From Gemmataceae bacterium (lineage in GTDB: Bacteria; Planctomycetota; Planctomycetia; Gemmatales; Gemmataceae), in the NCBI GenBank assembly GCA_019636445.1, contig JAHBXO010000011.1:1-39996 (forward strand): a stretch of 39,996 nucleotides of DNA, given 5' to 3'. Numbering within the stretch: the stretch's first letter is position 1; every line of letters starts with the position of its first letter. The translations under genes were made by a program, and so were the position numbers. The notes under the pieces are model-generated. The model worked only from the letters and a program-made list of their open reading frames with translations. It had not been told where the DNA came from and ran no database searches. This document shows positions 33,009 to 39,996 of this stretch, in pieces.

Positions 33009-33237
33009 GTCTTCAGTCCGAAGGACTGAGAGTGCATAGCCCAGGGCGAGGAGGCTTTGCGACGACGCCCTGGGTTTCGCGAGTACAAACGCCAAGCCTG
33101 AAAGGCTGAGACAAAACGGTTCTCGGCCGGGCTTCTGTCGCAGTCCTTCAGACTGCTTGCGGTCTCGACGTTAACCTAGGGCGTCGCCGAAACGGCTTGC
33201 CCTGGGCTAAGTACTCCCAGTCCTTCGGACTGAAGAC
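33009..33237. repeat. Nested long-range inverted repeat with mini-hairpins
   Basis: This is the main content of the 418-base gene-free stretch 32976-33393. Three collinear pairs nest inside one another: 33009-33028 with 33218-33237 (20 bp, perfect), 33037-33047 with 33199-33209 (11 bp) and 33063-33071 with 33178-33186 (9 bp). Within it are short hairpins with GAA or TTC loops: CAGTCC-GAA-GGACTG (33014-33028), AGCCT-GAA-AGGCT (33095-33107), CAGTCC-TTC-GGACTG (33218-33232), and a related CAGTC-CTTCA-GACTG (33141-33155). No reading frame is convincing. It may be a dispersed repeat, a mobile-element relic or a structured RNA. Which of these is unknown. Confidence 0.85.
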
Positions 33238-33301
33238 CGGCCGATGGAGTCGATAAATGTCACACCTTTATCACTGACCCGCTTGTGTGTGGCACATTCG
33301 G

Positions 33302-33361
33302 GTTAGCCCGACGCGCCGGCGAGGGAGAATGCATCCACCCTCGCTGGCGCGTCGGGCTAAC
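33302..33361. repeat. Inverted repeat with 24-bp arms (REP-like)
   Basis: Arms 33302-33325 and 33338-33361 match at 23 of 24 positions and enclose a 12-nt loop containing ATGCAT. The arm core TTAGCCCGACGCGCC resembles a dispersed palindrome I recall from Gemmata-type genomes. It lies about 30 bases after the stop of the minus-strand racemase gene, so it could also act as that operon's terminator. It gives rise to a meaningless small ORF in the + direction. Confidence 0.85.
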
Positions 33362-33393
33362 AAATCTGGCCCGGATTCCACTTTCGGTCGAAT

Positions 33394-34341
33394 TCACCGC
33401 AGCCCGTGCGGGAACGGATCGCCGGGCGTTTGCAGCAGCACGACTTCGCCGGTGACGTACGCGGTGCCGGCGATACGGGGGCGGATGCGGCCGTCGGCGA
33501 GCGGGTCGTAGGTGCCCTCGAAGACGCTGCCGATCACGCTCTCCTGCCGCCAGACTTCGCCGGGTCGGAGCTTGCCGTCGGCGGCGAGGCAGGCGAGCTT
33601 GGCGCTCGTGCCGGTGCCGCAGGGGCTGCGGTCGTACGCCTTGCCGGGGCAGAGGACGAAGTTGCGGCCGTGGTTCACGGGGTCGGCGGGCGGGCCGAAG
33701 AGTTCGATATGGTCGATCTCGCCGCCGTCGTCGCCGGCGATGCCGTGCTTCGCGAGCGCCTGCCGGATGCGCCACGCCACGTCGGTCAGCCGTTCGACGT
33801 TCTCCTTCGCGATCCGTTCGCCGTGGTCGTTCACGAGAAAGAACCAGTTGCCGCCCCACGCCACATCGCCGGTCACTCGGCCCAATCCGTCCACCTCGAC
33901 GCTCACGTTCTTCGCGCTGCGATAGCTCGGCACGTTCGCCACCGAGACGCGGTTGGCGTCGTGCAATGTCGCGGAGATCGGGCCGACGGGCGTGTCGATG
34001 CGGTGTTCGCCGGGGCCGATGCGGCCAAGATGCGCGAGCGTGGCGAGCAGGCCAATGGTGCCGTGGCCGCACATGCCGAGCGTGCCGACGTTGTTGAAGA
34101 AGAGGATGCCGGCGGAGCAGGACGGATCGCCCGGCGGGACGAGCAAGCCACCAACGAGTACATCCGAGCCGCGCGGCTCGTTGACGACGAACGAGCGGAA
34201 GTCGTCGTGGTGGTCGCGGAAGCGTTTGCAGCGTTCGGCGAGCGAACCGCCGCCGAGGTCGGGGCCGCCTTCGACGACGATGCGCGTCGGCTCGCCGCCG
34301 GTGTGGGAGTCGATGGCGACGACGCGGCGGGGTCCGCTCAC
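33394..34341 (-). CDS. Proline racemase / 4-hydroxyproline epimerase family protein
   Basis: A 315-residue cofactor-independent isomerase. The two catalytic cysteines of the family are both present: C91 in [12 protein letters not shown] and C241 in [12 protein letters not shown]. The N-terminus [19 protein letters not shown] is also typical. The second cysteine context (SPCGTGTS) fits 4-hydroxyproline epimerase better than trans-3-hydroxyproline dehydratase, in which the first cysteine is replaced. The start is a GTG at 34341 that overlaps the RluA stop by four bases (GTGA), so it is expressed from the LolA-like/RluA operon. No hydroxyproline catabolic gene is adjacent, so the substrate is inferred from the family only. 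Confidence 0.9.
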   Translation of the reverse strand: MSGPRRVVAIDSHTGGEPTRIVVEGGPDLGGGSLAERCKRFRDHHDDFRSFVVNEPRGSDVLVGGLLVPPGDPSCSAGILFFNNVGTLGMCGHGTIGLLATLAHLGRIGPGEHRIDTPVGPISATLHDANRVSVANVPSYRSAKNVSVEVDGLGRVTGDVAWGGNWFFLVNDHGERIAKENVERLTDVAWRIRQALAKHGIAGDDGGEIDHIELFGPPADPVNHGRNFVLCPGKAYDRSPCGTGTSAKLACLAADGKLRPGEVWRQESVIGSVFEGTYDPLADGRIRPRIAGTAYVTGEVVLLQTPGDPFPHGLR

Positions 34342-35453
34342 GATGCGACTCGCAGCTTCGCGAGCAGCGCGGCGAAGTCGGCGGGCGGCGGCACCGCGAA
34401 CGTCATCCGCTCGCCGCTGGTGGGGTGGGTAAAGCCGAGTTCGGCGGCATGGAGCATCGGCCGCGCCGCGCCGCTGCCGTCAGGGAGCGGCTGGCCGTTC
34501 ACGGGGCGGTCGTAAACCGTTTCGCCGCAAAGCGGGTTTCCGGCCTCGCCGAGGTGGATGCGCACCTGGTGCGTGCGGCCGGTTTCGAGCCGGCACTCGA
34601 CGAGCGCGAAGCCGGCGAAGCGTTCGAGCACTTTCACGTGGGTGACGGCTTTCCGCTCCTCGTCGCCGGTTCCGCTGCCGCGCCGGCCGTCGCCGCGGTC
34701 CGGCACGAGCGTACTCTCGATCCGGCCCGATTTCGGTTCGCCGCGGACGAGTGCAAGATAGCGACGGTCGGCGGTATGCCGGCGGAACTGGACCATCAGC
34801 TTCTGCCCGACCAGCTTGGTGCGGGCGAAGACAAGTACGCCGGTGGTGTCGCGATCGAGGCGGTGGACGGCGACGACGGGTTTATCGGGCGCACCAAGCG
34901 CGGGCGGCAGTTGGTCCGCGAGCGTCTTTGGGAGAAAGCGCTGGCCGTCGCCGAACTCCTCGCGGTCCTCGGCGCTACGCACGGTAGTGACGCCGGCGGG
35001 CTTGTTCACGACAACAACGGCATCGTCGGAAAAGAGGATCTCGAAGAGTGCGGAGTGCGAAGTGCGGAGTGCGGAGTTGAAATCCGTATTGCGTGGTTGG
35101 GATTTCGTCTTGGGTTTCCGCGGTGCCGCGCTCGGCTCCGAAGACTGCGCCTCGCCGCTAAACGGGGGCGTTTTCTTCGTCTTCGGTTTTTCACTCCCCA
35201 CTCCGCGCTCCGCACTCCGCGCTCCGACGGCGCTCCGCGCTTCCACGACTCCGGCGGCGACGGTGATGCGTTTCCCGGCCTTCACGCGGAAAGCGGCGTC
35301 GGCCACGATCTGCCCGCCCACGCGAACGTGGCGCCGGTCGATCGCGCGCTTCGCCTGCGACCAGGACAAACCCAGATGTGCCTTGAGCACGGCGGCCAGC
35401 GTCTGGCCGTTATCGCGTCGGTCGGCGGTAACCACGATCGGCGGAACGGGCAT
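34338..35453 (-). CDS. RluA-family pseudouridine synthase with S4 domain and repeat insertion
   Basis: A 371-residue RNA pseudouridine synthase. An S4 RNA-binding domain is at about 15-68 ([30 protein letters not shown]), and the catalytic domain begins at about 138 ([19 protein letters not shown]) with the active-site aspartate D200 in HRLDRDTTG. It continues with [16 protein letters not shown]. Between them lies an unusual 60-residue low-complexity stretch (about 77-136), encoded by an inverted repeat, that is not part of the normal fold. It contains KPKTK twice and ends [13 protein letters not shown]. The reading frame is intact. The target (23S or 16S rRNA site) cannot be told. It starts 3 bp after the LolA-like gene. 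Confidence 0.92.
   Translation of the reverse strand: MPVPPIVVTADRRDNGQTLAAVLKAHLGLSWSQAKRAIDRRHVRVGGQIVADAAFRVKAGKRITVAAGVVEARSAVGARSAERGVGSEKPKTKKTPPFSGEAQSSEPSAAPRKPKTKSQPRNTDFNSALRTSHSALFEILFSDDAVVVVNKPAGVTTVRSAEDREEFGDGQRFLPKTLADQLPPALGAPDKPVVAVHRLDRDTTGVLVFARTKLVGQKLMVQFRRHTADRRYLALVRGEPKSGRIESTLVPDRGDGRRGSGTGDEERKAVTHVKVLERFAGFALVECRLETGRTHQVRIHLGEAGNPLCGETVYDRPVNGQPLPDGSGAARPMLHAAELGFTHPTSGERMTFAVPPPADFAALLAKLRVAS
35046..35224. repeat. Inverted repeat of GAGTGCGG units inside the RluA-family gene
   Basis: The left arm (35046-35077) is built of GAGTGCGGAGTGCG-type units. The right arm (35193-35224) is its reverse complement at 28 of 32 positions. The 115-base centre is partly repetitive too: TTCGTCTTGGGTTT-like and TTCGTCTTCGGTTT-like copies. 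In the gene's frame the arms encode serine/arginine-rich linkers. Similar GAGTGCGGAGTGCGG runs are, from memory, dispersed in planctomycete genomes. Confidence 0.85.
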
Positions 35454-35456
35454 GAA

Positions 35457-36218
35457 TCAGTCGTCCACGGAGAATTCGGTCGCCTCGACCTTGTCGAGGA
35501 ATTTCCATTCCGTGACGACCATCGTCAGGAATTCCTTCTTGTCGTGCGTCACCACCACCTTGGACGGCAGCAGGGCCGCGTCGAACTTCTTGAAATCCGA
35601 AAGGAACGTTTCTTCATCCACCTCGACAACACCGGCCGTGCCCGGAGCGAGGCCCTTGCGCTGCATCTTCACGAGCAGGTTCGATTTCTTGTCGAAGAAG
35701 AGTTTCAATTCCTTCAGACCGTTTCCGGTCACCACCAGCACCGTGGCGGGGCTGCCGTTCACGTCGGCGTCCTTGTCCGCCTTGAGGGTGAACTTCTTGG
35801 CATCCTGAAGCGGTGTCAGAAGGCTGGCTTCCTGCACGAGCGCGGCTTGGATCGTCTCGTCCTTCGCCTTGTCGGGCAGCGGCTGATCGGCACCGGCGAG
35901 CGTCGCGCGAATCTTCGTCTTCTTCCCGTTGAGCACCTGCGATGTCACGAGTTTCAGCTTCGCCAATTCGCCGGTGGTTTCGAGCTTGTATTTGTCCGGC
36001 AGGGCGTGCACGGCGGTGGTGGCATAGTCGATCTTCTGGCCGGACAGATTCATCGTTCCCTTGGCCGTCGTGCGGGCGATCTTGGCCTTGTCGAGCGCGG
36101 CGGCACCGCCGTGCGCCTCGATCGCCTTCTTCACCACATCCGCGGGTTTGACGTCCTGCGCGTCGCCGCGGGCGCAGGCGACGACCAGAACTCCGATCGC
36201 GAGCAGAATCTTGCGCAT
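35457..36218 (-). CDS. Exported LolA-like (outer-membrane lipoprotein-sorting-like) protein
   Basis: A 253-residue protein. The signal peptide is clear: MRKILLAIGVLVVACARGDAQD. The stretch VVAC would also fit a lipobox, so lipidation is possible. The body has alternating beta-strand patterns resembling LolA/LolB-like or DUF4292-like proteins (AIEAHGGAAALDKAKIARTTAKGTMNL, YKLETTGELAKLKLVTSQVLNG, LKLFFDKKSNLLVKMQRKG). Similarity is weak and by eye. If LolA-like, it would bind acyl chains in the periplasm, which is inference. The ATG at 36218 was chosen because the long upstream extension in frame runs through a gene on the other strand. It is the first gene of the three-gene minus-strand operon ending in the racemase. 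Confidence 0.75.
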   Translation of the reverse strand: MRKILLAIGVLVVACARGDAQDVKPADVVKKAIEAHGGAAALDKAKIARTTAKGTMNLSGQKIDYATTAVHALPDKYKLETTGELAKLKLVTSQVLNGKKTKIRATLAGADQPLPDKAKDETIQAALVQEASLLTPLQDAKKFTLKADKDADVNGSPATVLVVTGNGLKELKLFFDKKSNLLVKMQRKGLAPGTAGVVEVDEETFLSDFKKFDAALLPSKVVVTHDKKEFLTMVVTEWKFLDKVEATEFSVDD

Positions 36219-36294
36219 CTTGTGTAGACTCCCGATGATGGCCCGCCAATCCGGCTTGCACGGGCGCGGGAAGTTGTTATATCCGGTTGCCGCA

Positions 36295-36338
36295 AAGGTC
36301 CGCGCCCGGAATCGCCGAAGATTCCGAAGACGGACCTT
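36295..36338 (+). promoter_or_regulatory. Leader hairpin upstream of the peptidyl-prolyl isomerase gene
   Basis: AAGGTCCG at 36295-36302 pairs with CGGACCTT at 36331-36338, and an inner GGAATC (36308-36313) pairs with GATTCC (36320-36325). The two-step stem ends 21 bases before the ATG at 36360. It could affect translation or be a protein-binding site; inference only. The rest of 36219-36294 shows only an A+T-rich GTTATAT spot. Confidence 0.4.
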
Positions 36339-36359
36339 CCGGTATCGGGAGACGGTGGC

Positions 36360-37553
36360 ATGGATGCCGTTCCGCTGCGTCGGTGCTGGGGAATCGCCGT
36401 GGGTGTCGCGATCGTGGGGACCGGTTGTGTCGGTCCGCAGTTGATCCCGCGCGGCCAGGCGCCGGACGAACCGCTGGCGCCGACGGGCAAGATCGTCATC
36501 AAGGAAAGCCTGCCCGATCCGCTCGCGCCCGCCGCGCCGAAGCCGCCCATCGTGCCCGCGTCCGCGACCGGCGGCCCCCGCCGCGAACTCTCCGCACTCT
36601 CCAGCCCCCTGCGAGACAAGCAGATCCAGGTGGCCGCCTTCATCGGCACCGACGTCGTCATCACCGACGACGAAGTCTGGCAGATGGTGCGCCAGCGCGC
36701 CCCGGAATACATGGAACTCTTCGGCGCCGAGCAGGTCGCAAAGGAGAAGGCGGTCTACCGCGAGGAACTCCGCAAGCTCGTCGAGCGCGAACTCATCATT
36801 CTCGAACTGCATTCGCGGATGAAGAAGAACAAAGCCGAAGACAAGATCGAAGGTCTCAACGACCACGCCCGCGAACAGGCCACGCGCCGGCTCAACGAAT
36901 ATCGGAAGTCCCGCAAAGTCGATGAGGCCGACTTCGTGAAGATCCTCCGGGCACAAGGACTCACCTACAACGGCCTGCGCCGTCAGCTCGAACGCGACAC
37001 GCTCGTCCAGGTCTTCCTCGAGCAGATGCTCAAGGACAAGGCCCGCTTCGTCACGCTCAACGACATCTGGGACCACTACGCGGCGAACCCCAAGGAATTC
37101 GCCGTCGACGAACAGGTGAAATGGCTCGACTGCTTCGTGAGTTTCCAACGGTTCCAGTCCACCGACGACGCGAAGGAATACGCGCAGAACCTCTGGCGGC
37201 AGGCCACGCAGGGCGGCGACTTCGTCGAGATCGTCAAGAAATCCAGCCACGGCGACAGCGTCCTGCGGAACGGCGAAGGCCTCGGCACCAAAAAGGGCGA
37301 ATTCCAACCGGCCGAACTGGAGAGCGTGCTGTTGGAACTGCCGGAGGGCCAGATCAGCCCGCTGCTCCAAACGGCGACGGGCTACCACATCGTGAAGGTG
37401 GTGGAATCGCGCAAGGCCGGCACGCGACCCTTCGATGGAAAAGTGCAGAACGAGATTCGTGCCAAGCTGACGCGGCAGTTGCAGTCGAAGGAATACGACA
37501 AGATGGTGGACGACCTGTGGCGGCGGTATCGGCCGCGGGTGGTCGAACAGTGA
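36360..37553 (+). CDS. Exported parvulin-type peptidyl-prolyl isomerase (SurA/PrsA-like)
   Basis: A 397-residue periplasmic foldase. A hydrophobic N-terminus (WGIAVGVAIVGTGC) ends in a cysteine at 23, possibly lipidated, although the lipobox is weak. A proline-rich stretch (about 30-75) follows. Residues about 90-230 form the helical chaperone part (IGTDVVITDDEVWQMVRQRAPEY, LVERELIILELHSRMKKNK, YNGLRRQLERDTLVQVFLEQML). The parvulin domain is at about 252-352: WLDCFVSFQRF, QATQGGDFVEIVKKSSHGDS, GLGTKKGEFQPAELESVLLELPEGQISPLLQTATGYHIVKVVE. The family assists folding of exported and outer-membrane proteins, which suits a region rich in exported products. It converges on the CRTAC1 gene with a 4-bp gap and no terminator between. 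Confidence 0.9.
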   Translation: MDAVPLRRCWGIAVGVAIVGTGCVGPQLIPRGQAPDEPLAPTGKIVIKESLPDPLAPAAPKPPIVPASATGGPRRELSALSSPLRDKQIQVAAFIGTDVVITDDEVWQMVRQRAPEYMELFGAEQVAKEKAVYREELRKLVERELIILELHSRMKKNKAEDKIEGLNDHAREQATRRLNEYRKSRKVDEADFVKILRAQGLTYNGLRRQLERDTLVQVFLEQMLKDKARFVTLNDIWDHYAANPKEFAVDEQVKWLDCFVSFQRFQSTDDAKEYAQNLWRQATQGGDFVEIVKKSSHGDSVLRNGEGLGTKKGEFQPAELESVLLELPEGQISPLLQTATGYHIVKVVESRKAGTRPFDGKVQNEIRAKLTRQLQSKEYDKMVDDLWRRYRPRVVEQ

Positions 37554-37557
37554 CGGT

Positions 37558-38892
37558 TCACGTTCCGGGATAACGCAGGTCGATGGTCGTGCAGGCTGCC
37601 GGCGCTTCGATCCGGGCCAACGTTCCGTCGGGCCACGTGACCTGCACGTGGTCGATCCGTTCGCAGGATCCCAATCCAAAGTGGGCGACCGGTTCCATCT
37701 GGCCGGTCGAACCATTCCCGCAACAGACGACTCGCTGTTGTCGGCGTCCGCCGGCGAGAAGCCGTACGATGGCGCCGCGCGCCGGAGCGCCGAACCGCGT
37801 CAGCGGCCGCACGCGCAGCCATGCGTTTCCGTTCGCAATTCCTTTCCACAGAGTCGGCGCGGCCGTGCCATTCGCCGAGACCAGTTCCAGAATTCCGTCC
37901 CGGTCGATGTCCAGGATGGCGGCGGCACAGGCACCCGGTTCGGCGGCCAGCGGCCCCGGATCGATGACGGACCAACCCGTGTCCGTCCGCCGAAAGCCAC
38001 GATTCGCTTCGCCCCGATGGAAGACGAGCAGTTCCTCGAATCCGTCGTTGTCGAAATCGGCGACGACCGCGAAGCGGGCATCGCCGGGAAGCGCCATCGC
38101 GGGGGTGGCGGCGTCGCGATAGATTCCGTCGTCGCGACGGAGGAATAGGCGATGGGGTCCGTCGGCGTTGAGCACGGCGAGGCCGCTCGCGCCGTCGCCG
38201 TCGTCGACGACGGTCGCGGCCACGGAGAGTTCGGCCGCGTCCGCCAGACCGTGTTCGACCGCGACTTCGAGGAACGTGCCAAGACCGGTATTGCGAAACA
38301 GCGCATTCGAGCCGCGGGCGGCGGCCAGGAAGAGATCGCATCGGGGCGAAGCGATGGGAGCAAGGGCGATACCGGCGCCGGCGACGGGCCGATCGATACC
38401 GAGCGCCGGCGCGAGGTCGGCGAGGCCGCTGGCGTCGGGACATTCGAGGAGTCGTAACGGGCCGTCATTGGTCGCCAGGACGAACGCATAGCGGCCGTGG
38501 CCGCGCCGATCGAATGCCGCGACGGCGCGGCCGGGGTGCGGACCGCGTGCGGCACGCGACCCCGGCATGGCAAGCAGATCGCTCCAGCCATCGGGCCGAG
38601 GGTCGAACAGCCGATCGGCGTCCGAACCCTCGTTGAGGAGATAAAGTTCCTCGCGTCCATCGCCGTCGCAGTCGGCCGCGACGGCCACGCGTCCGTCGCG
38701 GTCCACGTCCGCCAGCACCGGCGGCGCGACGTCGCGTAGTCCGGTGCCGGTCCATTTCAGCAATCGGTTGGGGCCGTTCGCCGCGGCGAGAAAGATCTCG
38801 AATTGTCCGTCGCCGTCCAGGTCCGCCACCGTCGCGCCGACGAGCTTCGCGAACGAGCGGGGCGGCAGGAGGTGCGAACGGTCTTGGAACAT
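37558..38892 (-). CDS. CRTAC1-type FG-GAP/VCBS repeat protein with C-terminal ASPIC/UnbV domain
   Basis: A 444-residue protein. Integrin-like FG-GAP calcium loops occur repeatedly: VGATVADLDGDGQFEIFLAA at 18-37, VAVAADCDGDGREELYLLN, FAVVADFDNDGFEELLVFH and AAILDIDRDGILELVSANG. The C-terminus is an ASPIC/UnbV-type domain (STGQMEPVAHFGLGSCERIDHVQVTWPDGT). No signal peptide is present (it begins MFQDRSHLLPPRSFAK), although these proteins are usually exported. Either the start is further upstream or the protein stays inside. It starts only 4 bp after the rRNA methyltransferase stop, so it is co-transcribed with it. Function is unknown. Confidence 0.88.
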   Translation of the reverse strand: MFQDRSHLLPPRSFAKLVGATVADLDGDGQFEIFLAAANGPNRLLKWTGTGLRDVAPPVLADVDRDGRVAVAADCDGDGREELYLLNEGSDADRLFDPRPDGWSDLLAMPGSRAARGPHPGRAVAAFDRRGHGRYAFVLATNDGPLRLLECPDASGLADLAPALGIDRPVAGAGIALAPIASPRCDLFLAAARGSNALFRNTGLGTFLEVAVEHGLADAAELSVAATVVDDGDGASGLAVLNADGPHRLFLRRDDGIYRDAATPAMALPGDARFAVVADFDNDGFEELLVFHRGEANRGFRRTDTGWSVIDPGPLAAEPGACAAAILDIDRDGILELVSANGTAAPTLWKGIANGNAWLRVRPLTRFGAPARGAIVRLLAGGRRQQRVVCCGNGSTGQMEPVAHFGLGSCERIDHVQVTWPDGTLARIEAPAACTTIDLRYPGT

Positions 38893-38896
38893 GGCG

Positions 38897-39996
38897 TCAC
38901 ATCACCCGGCTGACGATGCATTTGAGGTAGCCACCTTCGCGGCAGGCGACGCTCACGGGGTGGTCGGCCGACGGACCGCGCCGTTCCAGAATCTGCGCAT
39001 CCCGCTTCGAGTCGATCGCTGTCTGGGCCACGATTTCCTCCAGGTCGGCCATCTGGATCAATCCGGTGCAGCAGCACGACACGAGTAGTCCGTCCCGAGC
39101 CAGCAACTTGAGGGCGAGCTGGTGCAGGCGGCGATAGCCCTTGAGCGCCTCGGGCACGGCGGCGCGGTTGCGGGCGAACTTCGGCGGATCGAGGATCACC
39201 ACGTCGTACTCGCGCTTTTCGGAGGCCAATGTCGCCAGGTGGTTGAAGACGTCCGCCTTGGTGGTCGTCAGGTTCGCAACGCCGTTCAGCTCGGCATTGC
39301 GTCGGGCCAGCGCGAGCGCCGCGTCGGAGGCGTCCACACAGTCGACCGTTGCCGCCCCGGCCTTCGCCGCCCGCACGCCGAACCCGCCGGAGTAACTGAA
39401 CGCGTCCAACACGCGCTTGCCGACGCACAGTCTGGCCACGGCCGAACGGTTGTCCCGCTGGTCGAGGTAGTACCCCGTCTTCTGCCCCTCGGCGAGGTTG
39501 ACGGCGAACGTCAGTCCGTCTTCCTCGATGAGATGCTCCGCCGGCGGTGGTTCGCCCCAGAGCGGGCCATCGTGCAGTTCGCAGCCTTCGAGTTTGCCGA
39601 TTCCCTTCTCGGTGCGCAAGAAGATTCCGCGCGGTTGCAGGAGTTCCGCGAGCACCGCGGCGATGGTGTCGCGGCGGTTGGCGAGTCCGAGGGCGGTGAA
39701 CTGCACGGTGAGCCACTCGCCGTAGCGGTCGACGACGAGGCCGGAGAGTCGGTCGGCCTCGCTGAAGCAGACGCGGTACGCCGAGGCCTTGCCCCGATCG
39801 AGTCCCAGGATTTGATGCCGGAGTCGCACGGCGTCGGCGAGGCGGTCGCGGAGGAAATCGCGATCGATCGGCCGGTCTTCGTCCCAGGAGTAGAGCCGGA
39901 CGACGATCTTCGATTGCGAGTTGAAGAGACCGCGTGCCACGAAGTTTCCGGCGGAGGAGCGCAGGATCACTTCGTCGCCGTCGGCGGGCGAACCGT
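38897..39996 (-). CDS. RlmI-like class I SAM-dependent rRNA methyltransferase (5' end outside window)
   Basis: The gene runs off the right edge, since the frame is open to base 39996 and the upstream codons continue a PUA-like domain (GSPADGDEV, then LRSSAGNFVARGLFNSQSKI). At least 365 residues are visible. The rest fits RlmI, a 23S rRNA cytosine-5 methyltransferase: YRVCFSEADRLSGLVVDRYG, TGYYLDQRDNR, the SAM motif VLDAFSYSGGFGVRAA, VVILDPPKFARN with the PPKF catalytic neighbourhood, and the cysteines in LLVSCCCTGL close to the usual catalytic position. Other proteins of this group modify different pyrimidines, so the exact target site is not certain. Confidence 0.88.
   Translation of the reverse strand, partial: GSPADGDEVILRSSAGNFVARGLFNSQSKIVVRLYSWDEDRPIDRDFLRDRLADAVRLRHQILGLDRGKASAYRVCFSEADRLSGLVVDRYGEWLTVQFTALGLANRRDTIAAVLAELLQPRGIFLRTEKGIGKLEGCELHDGPLWGEPPPAEHLIEEDGLTFAVNLAEGQKTGYYLDQRDNRSAVARLCVGKRVLDAFSYSGGFGVRAAKAGAATVDCVDASDAALALARRNAELNGVANLTTTKADVFNHLATLASEKREYDVVILDPPKFARNRAAVPEALKGYRRLHQLALKLLARDGLLVSCCCTGLIQMADLEEIVAQTAIDSKRDAQILERRGPSADHPVSVACREGGYLKCIVSRVM

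Noticed and set aside
33009..33361. CRISPR array
   Set aside because: The short repeats are palindromic, irregularly spaced and not identical, there are no equal-length spacers, and no cas gene is nearby.
33287..33511. Small + strand frame starting at the repeat
   Set aside because: Its first half is translated palindrome and its second half lies antisense to the racemase gene. It is a typical false gene call caused by this repeat.
33260..34072. Long open frame on the minus strand covering the racemase gene and the repeat at 33302-33361
   Set aside because: It overlaps a well-supported gene in another frame and its end is arginine-rich translation of an inverted repeat, with no family-like sequence.
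35457..37715. Single 752-residue minus-strand frame joining the LolA-like protein with a large N-terminal extension
   Set aside because: The extension lies antisense to the clear parvulin-type foldase gene, and a proper signal peptide begins at 36218.

Overview
The window is about 40 kb of GC-rich DNA, close to 65% G+C by eye, and looks like chromosome from a planctomycete, most probably family Gemmataceae. That placement rests on protein families that are common and often paralogous in these bacteria: DUF1501, a DUF1549/DUF1553 surface protein with Ig-like domains, a WD40 protein with an N-terminal planctomycete-type cytochrome c domain, a PVC-type membrane-bound dehydrogenase, ThuA-like, PQQ beta-propeller and CRTAC1/FG-GAP proteins. 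It also rests on a small protein (32313-32975) that resembles a multicopy Gemmata family. No rRNA, tRNA, CRISPR array, phage or transposase gene was seen. The species cannot be decided.

Layout. Positions 1-9400 hold mostly exported proteins: a Tat-type parallel beta-helix protein, a Tat-type DUF1501 protein and a small PepSY membrane protein on the + strand, then a minus-strand run of WD40-cytochrome, DUF1549/DUF1553 and SMP-30/gluconolactonase-like genes. Positions 9475-17320 hold RNase R (+), then a TPR protein and a large membrane-bound dehydrogenase/cytochrome protein (both -). Positions 17460-21679 hold a ParE-type toxin-antitoxin pair, an RsmC-like methyltransferase, a ThuA-like protein, YebC/PmpR and an anchored coiled-coil protein. 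Positions 21808-23364 are a tight three-gene minus-strand operon: zeta-toxin/ABC-type-ATPase-like kinase, 72-residue protein, polytopic membrane protein. Positions 23448-26685 hold a PQQ propeller protein, a DUF58 protein, a nucleotidyltransferase-like protein and a small zinc-ribbon membrane protein.

A long minus-strand run from 31245 to 26694 follows: two small unknown proteins, a TerB-like protein, a P1B-type metal ATPase, an NAD-dependent epimerase/dehydratase and a Uma2-family nuclease-like protein. After a Tat-type amidohydrolase and the Gemmata-type paralogue (+) comes a 418-base non-coding stretch that is almost entirely inverted-repeat structure. The right end carries a compact minus-strand operon (LolA-like exported protein, RluA-type pseudouridine synthase, proline racemase-family enzyme), a parvulin-type peptidyl-prolyl isomerase (+), and an RlmI-like rRNA methyltransferase (cut by the window edge) followed 4 bp later by a CRTAC1 protein.

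The strongest unusual signals are repeats. A roughly 230-bp nested long-range inverted repeat studded with mini-hairpins lies at 33009-33237. A 24-bp-arm inverted repeat follows at 33302-33361. A third, unrelated inverted repeat (35046-35224) sits inside the pseudouridine synthase gene without breaking its frame. Other points of interest are the overlapping zeta-like/small protein/membrane protein operon and a DUF1549/DUF1553 protein enlarged by an extra C-terminal module. No complete, clearly new multi-gene system can be proved from sequence alone.
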